A program made the translations under genes and the position numbers. Below are positions 1 through 10,893 of a stretch of 64,000 nt of DNA, piece by piece. The stretch's first letter is position 1. Every line of letters begins with the position of its first letter. This DNA comes from Ostreococcus mediterraneus (lineage: Eukaryota; Chlorophyta; Mamiellophyceae; Mamiellales; Bathycoccaceae): assembly GCA_012295225.1 (NCBI GenBank), contig WMKK01000001.1, positions 248,001-312,000 of the forward strand, in the 5' to 3' direction. The notes below the pieces were generated by a model that was not told the DNA's origin, did no database searches, and saw nothing but the letters and a program-made list of their open reading frames with translations.

Positions 1-3000
1 GAATGTTCGTACAACGCTCCATGTGTCCCCAATCGCCGAGATGCCAGGCGGCTTTCGCAGCGATGCCCGTGACGTCGTTCAAGTGGTCGTCCCAATCAAC
101 ATTTGCTTGTGCCCCAGAATCGTAGATCGCTTGAATTTCCTCCCATTCAGCGAGCGCGTTCAAGCACCGCAGTTGACCAACCATGGCGTCACGGCGCTCT
201 TCAGCAGCCTGAGGAGTGTCTATATGCACGAGTTCGTCGAGTTTTCGCTTGTACGCCTCCAGCGCGTCGTCCCATTGCTCGAGCTTTTCATACCACCCTT
301 CTTTGATTTCAACCGAAAGGTTCGCTTGCGCGTACACCAACACACCACGCGCCGCATCGGGAAGTTGCAACTGGTTATTCACAGCGATGATAGCTGCGAC
401 GCAGTCACCAGGATTTGACATGAACTCAAGTTCCTTGTAGTGCAACGCCTTTGCATACGCGCGCGAACGCTGAGCAATCATACCCAGAGTTCGAACGTCA
501 ACTGGGATGGGCTTCTCATCGTGCTCCATGAACTCGCAAAGATTCAGAAGAATCGAAACAATCTCGGGAGGAATGGTTGGGCTGCCTAAAGCAGCTTCGA
601 GCGAACGCACTAGAACTTCACGATGACTTTCATTGAGTTCAGCCCAACACGACACAAAAGACGCGCAAAACAAATCTCGCGCTAAAGTCGGTTGAACGGA
701 CGCTAATTCACTGCAGGCACGCAACGATGGTAATGGCGAGCTACGCAACATATCAACCGACAACTTGCGCATCCACTCCAACCAATCTTCCTTCGTTGAA
801 CGCTGGCTACTTTCCCATGCGCGTCGCACAGCGAGCTGGTTCACTGACAAATGCTTCTCAATTTGTGGCTTCTTTTCCATTGATGCATGGCGCTCCGACA
901 TGGAAATCACATCGTCGGGCAAGAAAAGCAACGGTCGGCCACTTTCAATGCGTTCAACCATTCTATCGAATGAAGGATCCGCGATGGCGTTTTTGGTGAC
1001 GACGCGCTTGATTACAGGAAGGAAAAGCGCATACTCAACCCCCAAAGGCACTTCCAATGCAACTAAAAGCTGCATGGCGTCGTCACGTAGATCTGCAAAC
1101 TCGCTATCTAAAACTCTAGTCAGTGGGTGTATCACCACGCTTGCTTGTCCCGCGAGAGACAGTGACGGCAGAATACGTTGCAGAGACTGGAGTGCGCTGC
1201 GCCTGATTTCAAGAGGCACAGATATCACGCTTGGTTTGAAAAGTCGGACGACAGTTGGCAAAATCAAGTGTAAATGCTCGTCAATCCCGACACCAAACAT
1301 TTCTAATGCATGAAGAATGTGCGGCACAGAACTGTATCTACCAGAACGTTCGGCGTCGTGAAGGGCAGAGACAATGCGCGGAACAATAGCCGGCAGGTAC
1401 TTCCTAAACTCGTCGTTCAGCGCCAACGAAAGCTCTTCACAGAGACGCAAAGTATTCTTGGACATGTAGTTATTGTCCCAAAACGCGTGCACGATGTCGA
1501 AGATATCCGTCAAGTAACGCCTAATGTGTGTCTTGATAACGCTCACAAGAACGGCAAATTCACCAAACATAGCTTCTCTCAACGTATCATCGCACGTGCG
1601 CATGACGTTGAGCAATACAGGAATCATGTTTGGCAAATACTGTACGCATCCAGTGCCTAAAACTTGAAAGATGTACACAATGCTTCGGACAACCATCTGC
1701 CGATGACTCGCGCGTGAAGGATCTCTCAACACTCGGAATAGCGAATTTAACGCAATCGTTGGGTAGTAGTCCTCCGACAACGATGTCAAATGAAGCGTAG
1801 GGAGTAAATCCAAATCTTCATCATCTTCATTATCGTGATTATCATCCAAGTAACCGTTATCGGTCGAACGCTCATCGAGTTTCAACAGCTGCGCCTGACG
1901 CACGCCTCGCACGCCCTCTTCGCTGAGTACGCCTTGGCCGTGCAATCTAATTTCATTGCCCTTATGTGCGTGCGGGTCGAGCGCACCCAAGACTCCGAGC
2001 GTTCGAAGAAGTTCGCTACGAGCCTCACCACGCTCGTTTGCTAGTATGCGCAATAGTTGCGGTAGAAGCTGAGGATGTGTCATGAAAGGCTCAGCGACGT
2101 ACCCAGAGCTCTCAATGAGTTTGCCAAGCGTCACGACTGCGTGATCCCGAGTGCTCGTGGATTTGAGCGCCGCTAGGAGCAAGACAAGTAGTTCTTGCAC
2201 GAATGGCTTAATCGAGTACCCGCTGACTTTTGCCAACTCGCCAATTGTACCGAGCGCCGCCGCCTTTTCGCGACCAGAGATGTCGTGCTTCTTCATCAGG
2301 GCGAGCGCCGATTGCTTGCCCATACCGTTCACTCCAGACGTGGTTGCAGCCGCCAATTTTGAAGCGTTCACAAGCGCCGCAAGATTTGCAGTTGAAGATG
2401 AACCTGCTGAATTCATAGACTTCAATGTCTGTCCATCTTTCTTCGGTTTACCTGCGGCTTTTACCAGCGCCGCGCCTTCTTCGGCTTTCAATGTAGACAT
2501 CAGACATTTGAGAATCGGTGAGAGATACGGGGTGACGAGTCGCGGACAACTTCGAATAAGCGCTGCCATGACACGCGCCGCCTCTTCTCTATGAAGTGAC
2601 TCACTGCTATATTCGAGTTCCGCTAAAAGCTGCAGCATATGCGCACGCAAAGCTGGAAGTACATACGCTGGATTTCTCGTCGCCAAACGACCAAGCAAGT
2701 CGACACCGAGAATTCGTATGCTAACGTTTTCGTCGTTCAACGTCACGAAAAGCGCTCGAAGCACGCGAGCTTGTGAGAGATATGAATCGATCGCCGCACT
2801 AGGTCGACAAAACTCTGTGAGTAACGCTGTGCGTATCGAGCTATCGCTGTCGCCAACGGCGACGGGAATAAGCGCCTCCATGATTTGCTCAACGGCACTC
2901 GACGTGCTCTTGCTAGATCTCACACGCAATCGCAAAGCGCCACAGCAAGTCAACGCCGCCTCGAGTCTGGATTCTGCCGATGAATCGTTCAAGTACACGA

Positions 3001-4807
3001 CGACGTTCTTTTTGATAGAGCGCAATAGCACAGCGGATTCAAACGGAAACGTTCGCATCGTACGCAACGCAATTTGCACAATCTTCTTCTTGGGCTGCAT
3101 CGAACAACTCAACTCCGTCGACGGTTCGTATCGAATCGCCTGCGCAATCGACTCGGCCAACTTTTGCTGAATGACTGGCATTAGATCTGGCGCCGCCTTG
3201 GCAACGGACTCTAGACCGAGCACGAGCGCCTCAGACAATCCTCCAGTGAACATCGCTGGAAGCAAGTTCATCAAGTGCGGTTTCCACGCGTCGCCCAATG
3301 AGTCCATGAGCGCACCAGCGCAGCGAAGCGCTTCGGGACACACATTTTTGCTCTGAGTTCTAGAAGTGAACAAATCATACATCACTGCCGATACCTCTGG
3401 AAGATATCGCAACAAAGAACTTCCTACACCCATCTTGTTGAGATCGCCGTCGACGTCAATCACCGGGGACATCGCGGCGGCTAATTTACTCAGCGCCTTG
3501 AAACCGGCCGAACGATCGCTCGGCGAACGTATGGTGGTTAAAATCAACGCGCACGACTCAACGAGATAAGAATCTGCGAATCTCTGCGGGCTAAACGTTG
3601 CAAGTTTGGGAATCAAACTCACAATCGTTCGTCGGATAATAGACTCCTTCGCGCTTTGCAGTCGCAAAACAGTCTCTGCGACTTCACGATATCTACTCAA
3701 CATGAATTCACCCGTGCGTCGTAAAAGTTCTCCAAACACAAGTAATGAGCCATGCATTTCTTCTACTTTAGACTTTTGCTTCAAACCCGCGCGACACGCT
3801 TCGTAAAGTTCATAATACCACTGCACGCGATATCTCGTCTCGCGCTGTTCGGTGACGACGAGGCACTCGCGAAGCGCACCCACAGCCATTTCACGCACCA
3901 TCAACGACGGGTCACGTAAAGCGCTCCAAATCGACGATACGAATACTGGAACGTGTACGTTGAAGATTGTTGGCGCATTTCGCGCGAGTTCCATGAGCGT
4001 CAGCGATGCAGCGTATCGTTTCATACTGAGCACAACTTGACTCTCATCCTTCGTGCCTAACAACTGAATCGCGCGTTGGACTTGAGAGTCGACGATTTCC
4101 GTCGTCAGAGCGCCGCTATGAAGCACTAGTCGACCGAGTACAGCGCTTGTTAACTCTACGAGCTCTGTCGTGCGCTCGCCAATCCATACCGGATCATCGG
4201 ACAAGGACGCGGCAGCGGTCTTAATTCCAGATTCATCCATCAACTCGAGTGGTTGTTGAAAGCTAGAAGTCATGATGTTCAGCAAATAGTCTGCAAACAT
4301 CTTCACCTTTTCAACGTCTTCACCAAACTCGATTTCTATCAACTGATCAATCGCACGCAAGCCGCCAAGCTTTTTATCCACGTCGTCGCTCGTCATCAAC
4401 GCTTGCACTCGCGCGTGAACGTCCCTACTAAACTTTGCAAACACCGTCGGGTTAGCCCCTCGAGACTCCGTCTCGACGTGATCCCTCAGCGCGCTGTCAT
4501 CATGCATCGCCTTCTCTCCGTCATCAAGTACGGTCAAGCACATGTTCTCCAGCAATTGCCCGAGCGTATCTTGCTTTGTCTTTGCCTCGCGAGGAAACGC
4601 CGCCGCGCCTCGTCGCGCCGACGTCCCTAAATACCCCGCTTGGTCATGGCTATTCGCTCGTTCTAACAGCGCATTCGAGCTTTCAACGTTTACATCACTC
4701 CCTATACGAGTGCGTCGACGCGTCACCGAGCTCGCAGGCTCGCCATCGCCCCGCGCCTCTCGCGAACCGACGGCGAACGCCTCCTCGCGGTCGCGCGGCG
4801 AAAACAT
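1..4807 (-). CDS. TOR: Target of rapamycin (TOR) kinase, N-terminal 1602 residues
   Basis: TOR is the PI3K-like Ser/Thr kinase of TOR complex 1, which couples nutrients to growth. Reading the minus strand from an ATG at 4807, preceded by an in-frame TAG 18 bases upstream, gives an open frame to the window edge. The first ~60 residues are not conserved; then come HEAT repeats, the DUF3385-like stretch and the start of the FAT region. Typical TOR strings are visible: EDYYPTIALNSLFRVLRDPS, EFRKYLP, LNESHREVLVRSLEAALGSP, IPPEIVSILLNLCEFMEHDE, ALHYKELEF and, at the edge, WHLGDWGHMER of the FAT domain. TOR proteins are usually about 2,300-2,500 residues, so the rest of FAT, the FRB, the kinase and FATC lie to the left. 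No intron was seen. Identity is very secure; the exact start is probable. Confidence 0.95.
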   Translation of the reverse strand, partial: MFSPRDREEAFAVGSREARGDGEPASSVTRRRTRIGSDVNVESSNALLERANSHDQAGYLGTSARRGAAAFPREAKTKQDTLGQLLENMCLTVLDDGEKAMHDDSALRDHVETESRGANPTVFAKFSRDVHARVQALMTSDDVDKKLGGLRAIDQLIEIEFGEDVEKVKMFADYLLNIMTSSFQQPLELMDESGIKTAAASLSDDPVWIGERTTELVELTSAVLGRLVLHSGALTTEIVDSQVQRAIQLLGTKDESQVVLSMKRYAASLTLMELARNAPTIFNVHVPVFVSSIWSALRDPSLMVREMAVGALRECLVVTEQRETRYRVQWYYELYEACRAGLKQKSKVEEMHGSLLVFGELLRRTGEFMLSRYREVAETVLRLQSAKESIIRRTIVSLIPKLATFSPQRFADSYLVESCALILTTIRSPSDRSAGFKALSKLAAAMSPVIDVDGDLNKMGVGSSLLRYLPEVSAVMYDLFTSRTQSKNVCPEALRCAGALMDSLGDAWKPHLMNLLPAMFTGGLSEALVLGLESVAKAAPDLMPVIQQKLAESIAQAIRYEPSTELSCSMQPKKKIVQIALRTMRTFPFESAVLLRSIKKNVVVYLNDSSAESRLEAALTCCGALRLRVRSSKSTSSAVEQIMEALIPVAVGDSDSSIRTALLTEFCRPSAAIDSYLSQARVLRALFVTLNDENVSIRILGVDLLGRLATRNPAYVLPALRAHMLQLLAELEYSSESLHREEAARVMAALIRSCPRLVTPYLSPILKCLMSTLKAEEGAALVKAAGKPKKDGQTLKSMNSAGSSSTANLAALVNASKLAAATTSGVNGMGKQSALALMKKHDISGREKAAALGTIGELAKVSGYSIKPFVQELLVLLLAALKSTSTRDHAVVTLGKLIESSGYVAEPFMTHPQLLPQLLRILANERGEARSELLRTLGVLGALDPHAHKGNEIRLHGQGVLSEEGVRGVRQAQLLKLDERSTDNGYLDDNHDNEDDEDLDLLPTLHLTSLSEDYYPTIALNSLFRVLRDPSRASHRQMVVRSIVYIFQVLGTGCVQYLPNMIPVLLNVMRTCDDTLREAMFGEFAVLVSVIKTHIRRYLTDIFDIVHAFWDNNYMSKNTLRLCEELSLALNDEFRKYLPAIVPRIVSALHDAERSGRYSSVPHILHALEMFGVGIDEHLHLILPTVVRLFKPSVISVPLEIRRSALQSLQRILPSLSLAGQASVVIHPLTRVLDSEFADLRDDAMQLLVALEVPLGVEYALFLPVIKRVVTKNAIADPSFDRMVERIESGRPLLFLPDDVISMSERHASMEKKPQIEKHLSVNQLAVRRAWESSQRSTKEDWLEWMRKLSVDMLRSSPLPSLRACSELASVQPTLARDLFCASFVSCWAELNESHREVLVRSLEAALGSPTIPPEIVSILLNLCEFMEHDEKPIPVDVRTLGMIAQRSRAYAKALHYKELEFMSNPGDCVAAIIAVNNQLQLPDAARGVLVYAQANLSVEIKEGWYEKLEQWDDALEAYKRKLDELVHIDTPQAAEERRDAMVGQLRCLNALAEWEEIQAIYDSGAQANVDWDDHLNDVTGIAAKAAWHLGDWGHMERCTNI

Positions 4808-5390
4808 TCTCCTCTCGCGCGTCTACCGCGCAGTGTCCACCGCGCGCGCGATCGCTCGAACGAACGAGCGAGCGATGCGCGTAAAGTACTTCCGCCGACG
4901 CCCGCACTCGCGTGCACGCGACGACGACGCGCGGCGTGGCACCCACACGCAAATCGTTGCCAACGTCCAACGTCCGATGCGCCGCTCACTACCGAGCTCA
5001 AGCACACGTCGCGCGCGCGCGCCTTCGTGCGACGCGCGCGCGCGTTTAACGCAATTTCACGCGCACGCCCACGCGCTCGCGGATGTGATCTCGCGCGCGT
5101 GCGACGCCGCGTCGAGGTTTGACGCCCATCAATCCGAAGAGGCACACCCTGGCGCCCGCACTCGGGGCGTCACAATCGCGCGCGACGACGCGTTGACGAC
5201 GGCACTGTCGGGACAGGCGCGCGTGAGCGACGCGTGTTCGACGTTCACCGCGTGCGACGCGCGCGCGCGAGCGGTGCAAGACGCGCACGAGGGGTGATTG
5301 CGGTTGGTGACTTCGTGGCGGCTGAGGCGCCTGAGCTCGCGCGCGTGACGTTGAATTTATCGACGCTCGCCGCGCGCCAGGGCGGGGGCG
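4808..5390. promoter_or_regulatory. Divergent spacer between TOR and WDR12
   Basis: These 583 bases separate two head-to-head genes and must hold both promoters and 5' leaders. The sequence is very GC-rich with many CG runs and no clear TATA box. Open frames on both strands here are arginine-rich compositional shadows and match no family. Confidence 0.5.
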
Positions 5391-6919
5391 ATGAGCGCAA
5401 ACGGTAGTGATGACGTTGAAGTCGCCGTGAGTTTCGTCACGCGCTTGCCAGAGGCGTTTCGTGTGTCGGAATCGCCGATTACGGTACCAGGGAAGCTCAC
5501 GCGCTACGGCTTGAGCGAAGTCGTGAATCATTTACTCGGCACCGAGACGCCGACGCCGTTTGATTTTTTGGTTGATGGTGTATTGCTGCGTACGTCATTG
5601 GCGAAGTTGGCGTTGAAGGTTCGTGCGAGCGCGGAGGCGACGTTAGTTGTGGAATACGTGCCAGCGCTCGGGCCGCCGACGGCGGCGGAGACGGCGCCGC
5701 ACGACGACTGGGTGAGTTCGGTCGATGGCAGTTGGGCCACCGCGGTGGTGAGTGGAGGATACGACAATAAGGCTCGATTGTGGTCGCCGAAAGGTAAACT
5801 CTTGGCCGAGCTCGATGGGCACAATGCGCACGTGTGCGCGGTGAGTTTGGCGCCGCCGAGCGACGGCTCCGCCGGAAGCGAATCCGCCGTGGTATTGACG
5901 GCCTCTGCCGACGGCACGGCGCGCTCGTACGCGGTGACAGTGAAGGGAAAGAAGTGTGATGTTGGTGACATTCGCGTTTTCAAAGGTCACACGGGTACAG
6001 TGACGGATATCGCAGCGGCTTTCGGTGTAGCGGTGTTCGCAACCGCTTCGGTCGACGGCTCGGCTCGCGTGTGGAAGCTCGACGGCGGCGAATTCGCCGA
6101 GGAGAAAAAGGTGAAGAAACGTAAGAAGTCGAAAGAGGTCGATGATGATGATGATGATGATATGAATGTCGATGAACCGCAAATAGGCCTCGGGGAGGAG
6201 CTCGTGCTGAGTGGCCATACGGATCAAGTCCGTGCAGTGTCGTGGGCATCGTCAGAGGTTCTCTGGACGGGGTCGTTCGACCATACCATTCGATCGTGGA
6301 ACATTGAAACTGGAGAAGAAATAGAATCGCACAGCACACATCACGGCGTACATTGTTTGTCTGTAACGGCTGGAGGGAATAAGATTGCATTCGGTGGCGT
6401 TGACGCCGTGGTAAATGTGTGGGATGCGCGCGAAGGCGCGACAGCGAAAGGATGTCTCAAGCTCAAATCTCATGAGGTACGTCGTCGTCCACAACGTGTT
6501 TGCTCGCGCAAATATCTCAAACAAGTCAATGATGTGAACCTAATCGATTCCAGACACTCGTGTGTGAGGGCTAAATCAAACACTCTAATTTTTTACTGAG
6601 ACTTGTGTTTCGCTTGTTGCGAATCGCGCGCAATAAATCCAACTCAACGACTGACTGTTACACTTTTCACACTTCGCAGGGATGGATATCAAGTATAAGA
6701 TGGAGCCCAACGAACGAATATCATCTAGTAAGTAGTTCGTATGACGGCCACATCAAGTTGTGGGACATCAGAGGGCGATTACCTTTGCATAGCGTGCAAA
6801 CGCATAAAGGAAAAGTTTTCGCCGTCGATTACCACGGCGGCGAGAGACTTTGCTGTGGCGGTGACGACGGCAAGGTCAGATTCTATGACGTCCAAACGTC
6901 AAAGTCGCTACTGGGGTAA
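5391..6919 (+). CDS. WDR12: Ribosome biogenesis protein WDR12/YTM1 (two exons)
   Basis: WDR12/Ytm1 works in the PeBoW complex (Pes1-Bop1-WDR12) in the nucleolus to mature 27S pre-rRNA and the 60S subunit. Exon 1 is 5391-6476 and exon 2 is 6680-6919; the join is in phase and gives 441 residues. Residues ~9-95 form the N-terminal NLE/UBL domain that binds the MIDAS domain of midasin. WD40 repeats follow, with GH...WD-type strings such as VLSGHTDQVRAVSW and SSSYDGHIKLWDIRG. A lysine-rich then aspartate-rich insert (KKRKKSKEVDDDDDDD, ~residue 245) interrupts the propeller. The continuation across the splice, LKSHEGWISSIRWSPTNEYH, matches WDR12. TGTAA lies 32 bases past the stop. Head to head with TOR. 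Confidence 0.92.
6477..6679 (+). other. Intron of WDR12
   Basis: A 203-base intron, donor GAG|GTACGT and acceptor CGCAG|GG. GACTGAC at 6649-6655 places the branch A at 6654, 25 bases before the exon. Removing it restores a complete WD40 repeat without a frame change. Confidence 0.88.
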
Positions 6920-6950
6920 TATCGTTGTTGCGACAGAGAAATCTAATACT

Positions 6951-6955
6951 TGTAA
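6951..6955 (+). terminator. TGTAA poly(A) signal of WDR12
   Basis: TGTAA is the usual polyadenylation signal of green algae. It sits 32 bases after the WDR12 stop. Confidence 0.5.
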
Positions 6956-7024
6956 TACACACTACTCACTACTGTTGGTTTTGGTTTATTTGGAAAGCGC
7001 TACAACTTTCATGTGGAGAATAAT

Positions 7025-8380
7025 TTAATCTGTGTTTGAGTACATGCTCGCCCGGAGAGCAGATCCGTCATATCCATACGACAACGCGTGCGCAGGAGAG
7101 TTGTATGCGCAACTCTCGACGTGGCCTATTTCGTGTCCAACGTACTGGAAGCGCCTAGAGCGCATTAAATTGAGTACGCCGGGACCCGGGCAGCATAGCC
7201 CGTCGTGATTCATCCATCTTTGAAGTGAAATCCCGAGTTTCCCCCCACTCGCCCGTGCCCAATTCTTGCGTACCTCCACATCCACCATATCTGGATAGTG
7301 TTTGTCCACATACGACGCGTATGAGCCGTACTCAGAGAAACCCAAGTGCAAATTCTCGTCATCGAGCGACTGCAAGATGGCAATAGCCCACGGCGGCAGC
7401 GTTGTGTCTTCTTCTGGTTTGGCGACTTCAGCAAACGTTGCGAGCATTTCATCCATGATATCTGCATCAACAACCATTTGGTGAGTGACGTATGACGTAC
7501 CGTCCACGGCGTAGGCCATTTTCTCGCGCCCCTGCATCAACTTTTCGTAACTGCCGTCGTACGAACGAATGACGTTACCTCCTATCTGGCGTACTGCCCG
7601 CTTAACGTTCGTGTTCGGGTCGACCTCAAACAACTGTTGACGGCGTAAAGGAATCATATCTAAATCCCAAAGCAAGAATTTTCGACTTAAAGGCGGACTC
7701 TTAACCGCCGTCGATTTTGCGGCGCCGAGCTTCAACAACTGTTGCAAGTACCATCCACCGAGTTGACGACCGACGAACTGGCTATCCGCACCTCCGTTCG
7801 CCACTATAGAAGGATACAATCGTTCCAATATTTTACTCGCCTCAGCCTTTGTGACGCCGTCCAGGAAATCGTCCTCTGCGTGACACTCAACGTTTGACGC
7901 CATCTTTCGAAACAACTCACACTGTTGCGCGCCTGGGGCCACGATGACAATCCGTCTAGGACCAATGTATTGATTCAACGCTGCAACCGCCACGGCATTC
8001 ACACACGATGGCTTCACCGCCACGCTCACGACATCCAACTCTGGATACGAGCGCTCGCTCGGACAATCCCACGCGCGCTTCCCAAAAGCCATCCCGCCGA
8101 CACCGCACCGCACACCCCCATCCGCAACCTCGCGATCGGTATACGACGTCGGGTCACCGAGCTTAATATCGCCCGTCGTGGACTCGATCCCACCCGCGAC
8201 GTCGGTGCCTCGAAACGCGCGCGTAAAGTCCCGCGCGTAATACTGGTCATCGTCCGAAAACTGCGCATACAACGTCATGAGCGCGACCGCACCGACGCAA
8301 ATCCCACTCACGCGCACGAGCGCTTTGGCGAGACGACGCCGACGACGCTTCTGATGCGGAAGCACGCGCGGTGCGGCCAT
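7025..8380 (-). CDS. Type II membrane glycosyltransferase-like protein
   Basis: A 451-residue protein if translation starts at the ATG at 8380, the start chosen because it puts a basic cluster (KRRRRRLAKALV) directly before a hydrophobic segment (SGICVGAVALMTLYAQF). That is the layout of a Golgi type II signal anchor. An ATG at 8509 would add 43 less convincing residues. The lumenal part has a DxD-like string, LLWDLDMIPL, near residue 240, then a conserved-looking block (AYAVDGTSYVTHQMVVD, then W...LQSLDDENLHLGFSEYGSY). This resembles the DUF6492-type glycosyltransferase group. The DxD and the membrane anchor are visible; sugar and acceptor are unknown. It is head to head with the TPR-PB1 gene. 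Confidence 0.7.
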   Translation of the reverse strand: MAAPRVLPHQKRRRRRLAKALVRVSGICVGAVALMTLYAQFSDDDQYYARDFTRAFRGTDVAGGIESTTGDIKLGDPTSYTDREVADGGVRCGVGGMAFGKRAWDCPSERSYPELDVVSVAVKPSCVNAVAVAALNQYIGPRRIVIVAPGAQQCELFRKMASNVECHAEDDFLDGVTKAEASKILERLYPSIVANGGADSQFVGRQLGGWYLQQLLKLGAAKSTAVKSPPLSRKFLLWDLDMIPLRRQQLFEVDPNTNVKRAVRQIGGNVIRSYDGSYEKLMQGREKMAYAVDGTSYVTHQMVVDADIMDEMLATFAEVAKPEEDTTLPPWAIAILQSLDDENLHLGFSEYGSYASYVDKHYPDMVDVEVRKNWARASGGKLGISLQRWMNHDGLCCPGPGVLNLMRSRRFQYVGHEIGHVESCAYNSPAHALSYGYDGSALRASMYSNTD

Positions 8381-8747
8381 GCCGTCGAGCGGTGCGCGAG
8401 TGGCGATGCGTCGCGTCGCGCGCGCGCGATGGGCGCCATTCGCGTCCTTGGTACACATAAATAGCACACAGGATGTCCTCAGTACACACTTGGTGTACGT
8501 TAAATTCAAAACTTGCGTTCACAGTCGTCTTTTTGTTTTATATGGTCCATGTGTGACTACAATAAGAGACCACCATACTGTGCCGTGTTTACATAGCGGC
8601 GCGTGACAGGTGACGTGGCGGCTCTCCACGAAACCCTGAGCACAGAGGGCTTGGCTTTGGCGCTTGATCGACGCCGTCGTCACACGACGACGCGCGCGCG
8701 CGACGCCGAACGCGACGCATCCTCGCACACCGTTCACCTCTTCGACC
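8381..8747. promoter_or_regulatory. Divergent spacer with GTACAC palindrome
   Basis: This 367-base spacer separates head-to-head genes. It is less GC-rich in the middle and holds ACATAAATAG near 8453-8462 (TATA-like on the plus strand) and a perfect inverted repeat GTACAC-ACTTG-GTGTAC at 8482-8498. No gene was seen in it. Confidence 0.45.
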
Positions 8748-10789
8748 ATGAAGCACGCCGGCGCGAGCGCGGACCCCGACGACGCGGTATTTTTCTCTCG
8801 CGCGGTGGAGCTCAAGGAGGAAGGCAACGTGGCGTACAAGAACCGCGAGTATAAAAAGGCGTTGGCGTTCTACGATCAAGCGCTTGGATTGCTCGGGGAA
8901 AAGGATGAAATGAGAGCGCAAGTGTATTCGAACAAGGCGGCGTGCTATTACCAGATGCGGTTTTATGCCGATGTCGTGGCTGAGGCGTCCAAGGCGTTGC
9001 GCGTGGATTCCAAGTCGCACAAGGCGATGTTCCACCGGGCGAACGCGTATGCGTCTCTCGGGAACGCGGGTAAGGCGAAGAAGGATTATGCCAATGTCCT
9101 TGTGCTTGATTCTTCCAACGTTGATGCGAAGAAGGCGCTTGATCGCTTGAATGGGGTGACGACCAAGGACGCCCCTGCGGGGTTGGGCGGCATGAACCTC
9201 GCTCCGGCGAAAAAGTCCAAGGAGGGTGGTAAGAAGGCTGTCGCGGCTGCGACTCCGGACCCGAGCCCTGAGCAAGCGGTGCAACAAGAAGCCGCGATTC
9301 AGGCAGCGCAGCAGCAACAGCAGCAACAACCGCCGGCAATTACGTTGAAGTGTGTATTTGGCGAAGACGTGCGCATGTTCAACGTGTACAGCACGCTCTC
9401 CCACCGAGACTTGGTAACGAGCATCGCGAACAAGTATCCAACGGCTGGACAGTTCTCGATCAAATATGAAGATGCGAACGGCAACATGCAGACGATTCAG
9501 TCCACGAAGGACTTCCAAGCGGCTATTTACTCCACGTCTCAGCGCTTGAGCGAAATGGAAAAGCCGCCCCTCATCCCGTACGTCAAGCTTTTCGTTCAAG
9601 ACTTGCCAAAGATCGAGGACATTGCGCTCGTTGATGAAAATGGCAATCCTGCAGGTTTAGCGCCGAACGAAGTTGTTGAGATTGATGAATGGATCTTGGA
9701 TTTCGCAGCTTTGTTCCGTGAGCATCTCGGCATCGACGCTGAAGGGCACTTGGAAGCTCACCAAGAGGTACGTTTTGTTTTTCCGCTCCCCCTATTGATT
9801 TCGCTCGTCATGCGTTCAAACTCTCCAAACGAAGCAATGACGAAACAAAAAACTTTACTACTCATGATTTCCGTGATTAATGTTTTGCAAATGTCTTTCG
9901 CTCCTATCGTGAGCTTCAATTTGGAGAGGTCCTTGAGTTGACTTGCGCTTTCGCTCGCTCTCGTTTGGTTGACTGACCTTTTGATAAATTTTTGCAAACA
10001 TAGGGTATGAACTTGTGCAGCGAAGGCGTGAGCCCGAGCGTGTCTAACGATCAGGCGCAAGAGATGTTCACCACCGCGGTTAGTAAGTTCCAAGAAGCGG
10101 CGGCGGTGGCGATGTTCAACTGGGGTAACGTGCACATGTGTGAAGCGCGCAAAAAGATGGATGGTGGTCGTGAACCACCTGTGGAAGAAGGCGGTCCGCC
10201 AGGTGCAGCGATCGCAACCGCTGAAGCGTTCGATGATGTCGAAACGCTTCTAAACGCGGCGAAAGAACGCTTCACGTCCTCGCTTGCGATCAAGGCGGAT
10301 TTCCACGACGCGACCATTGCTCTCGCGCAGCGACGCTATGAGCGCGCGCGCTTGCTTTGCGCCGCCGCCGGTTTGAGTGGTAATGACGGTAAGGTGCCGA
10401 AGGGACACGACGCGAAGACGCGTACTGCGGAAGCTGAAGCCGAATTCGTCGGCGCGGCCGCAGACTACGAGGCGGTCCTCAAGACCTTGCCCGAAGAGAA
10501 ACCAAAGGAGAAAACAGAGGAAGAAAAGGCTGAGTACGCGAAGCTTGTAGAAGAAGCCAAGGCGAAGGGTGAGGAGCCGCCGGCGGAAGACGACCCGTCT
10601 CTCAAGGCGCAAGTCACCGTGATGCTCGGAAACACGTTATTCGAGCATTCGCAAATGCTAGCGCGCTTAGGTAAAGATTGGCAGCCACTTTTGGACACGG
10701 CTTTGGAGCACTTCAGAGCTGCGGGCTGCGCGCAAGGAGATATTGATGGTGCGCTTAAAATGCACTATGGTAATCGAAGCAAGAAGTAA
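8748..10789 (+). CDS. TPR and PB1 domain protein (Phox/CLMP1-like), two exons
   Basis: Exons 8748-9767 and 10004-10789 join in phase to give 601 residues. The start is the ATG before KHAGASADPDD; an upstream in-frame ATG at 8664 would add a basic leader without similarity. Residues ~15-130 are three TPRs (ELKEEGNVAYKNREYKKALA, YSNKAACYYQMRFYADVV, KAMFHRANAYASLGNAGKA). A Q-rich linker leads to a PB1 domain at ~197-265 with the lysine face (ITLKCVF) and the acidic SIKYEDANGN loop. The C-terminal half is helical, with a KEKTEEEKAEYAKL charged stretch. This order matches plant Phox1-4/CLMP1, which carry TPR plus PB1 and act in HSP90/HSP70 handling or chloroplast positioning. The family call is good; the role here is inferred. 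Confidence 0.85.
9768..10003 (+). other. Intron of the TPR-PB1 gene
   Basis: A 236-base intron, donor GAG|GTACGT and acceptor ACATAG|GG. GACTGAC at 9971-9977 puts the branch A at 9976, 27 bases before the exon. Its AT content is visibly higher than the flanking exons. Confidence 0.88.
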
Positions 10790-10893
10790 GTAGATTTTTA
10801 AAGGCATGGTTGGTTTCTCAGCATTGCAATACAAGCGAGCGCTCAACATTCTCAATTTCTTCATACATCGTAAATTCCACGCGAAAACGCCAA

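Noticed and set aside
1310-4630. Plus-strand frames across the TOR region
   Set aside because: They are fragments of 60-150 codons opposite one continuous, clearly homologous minus-strand frame.
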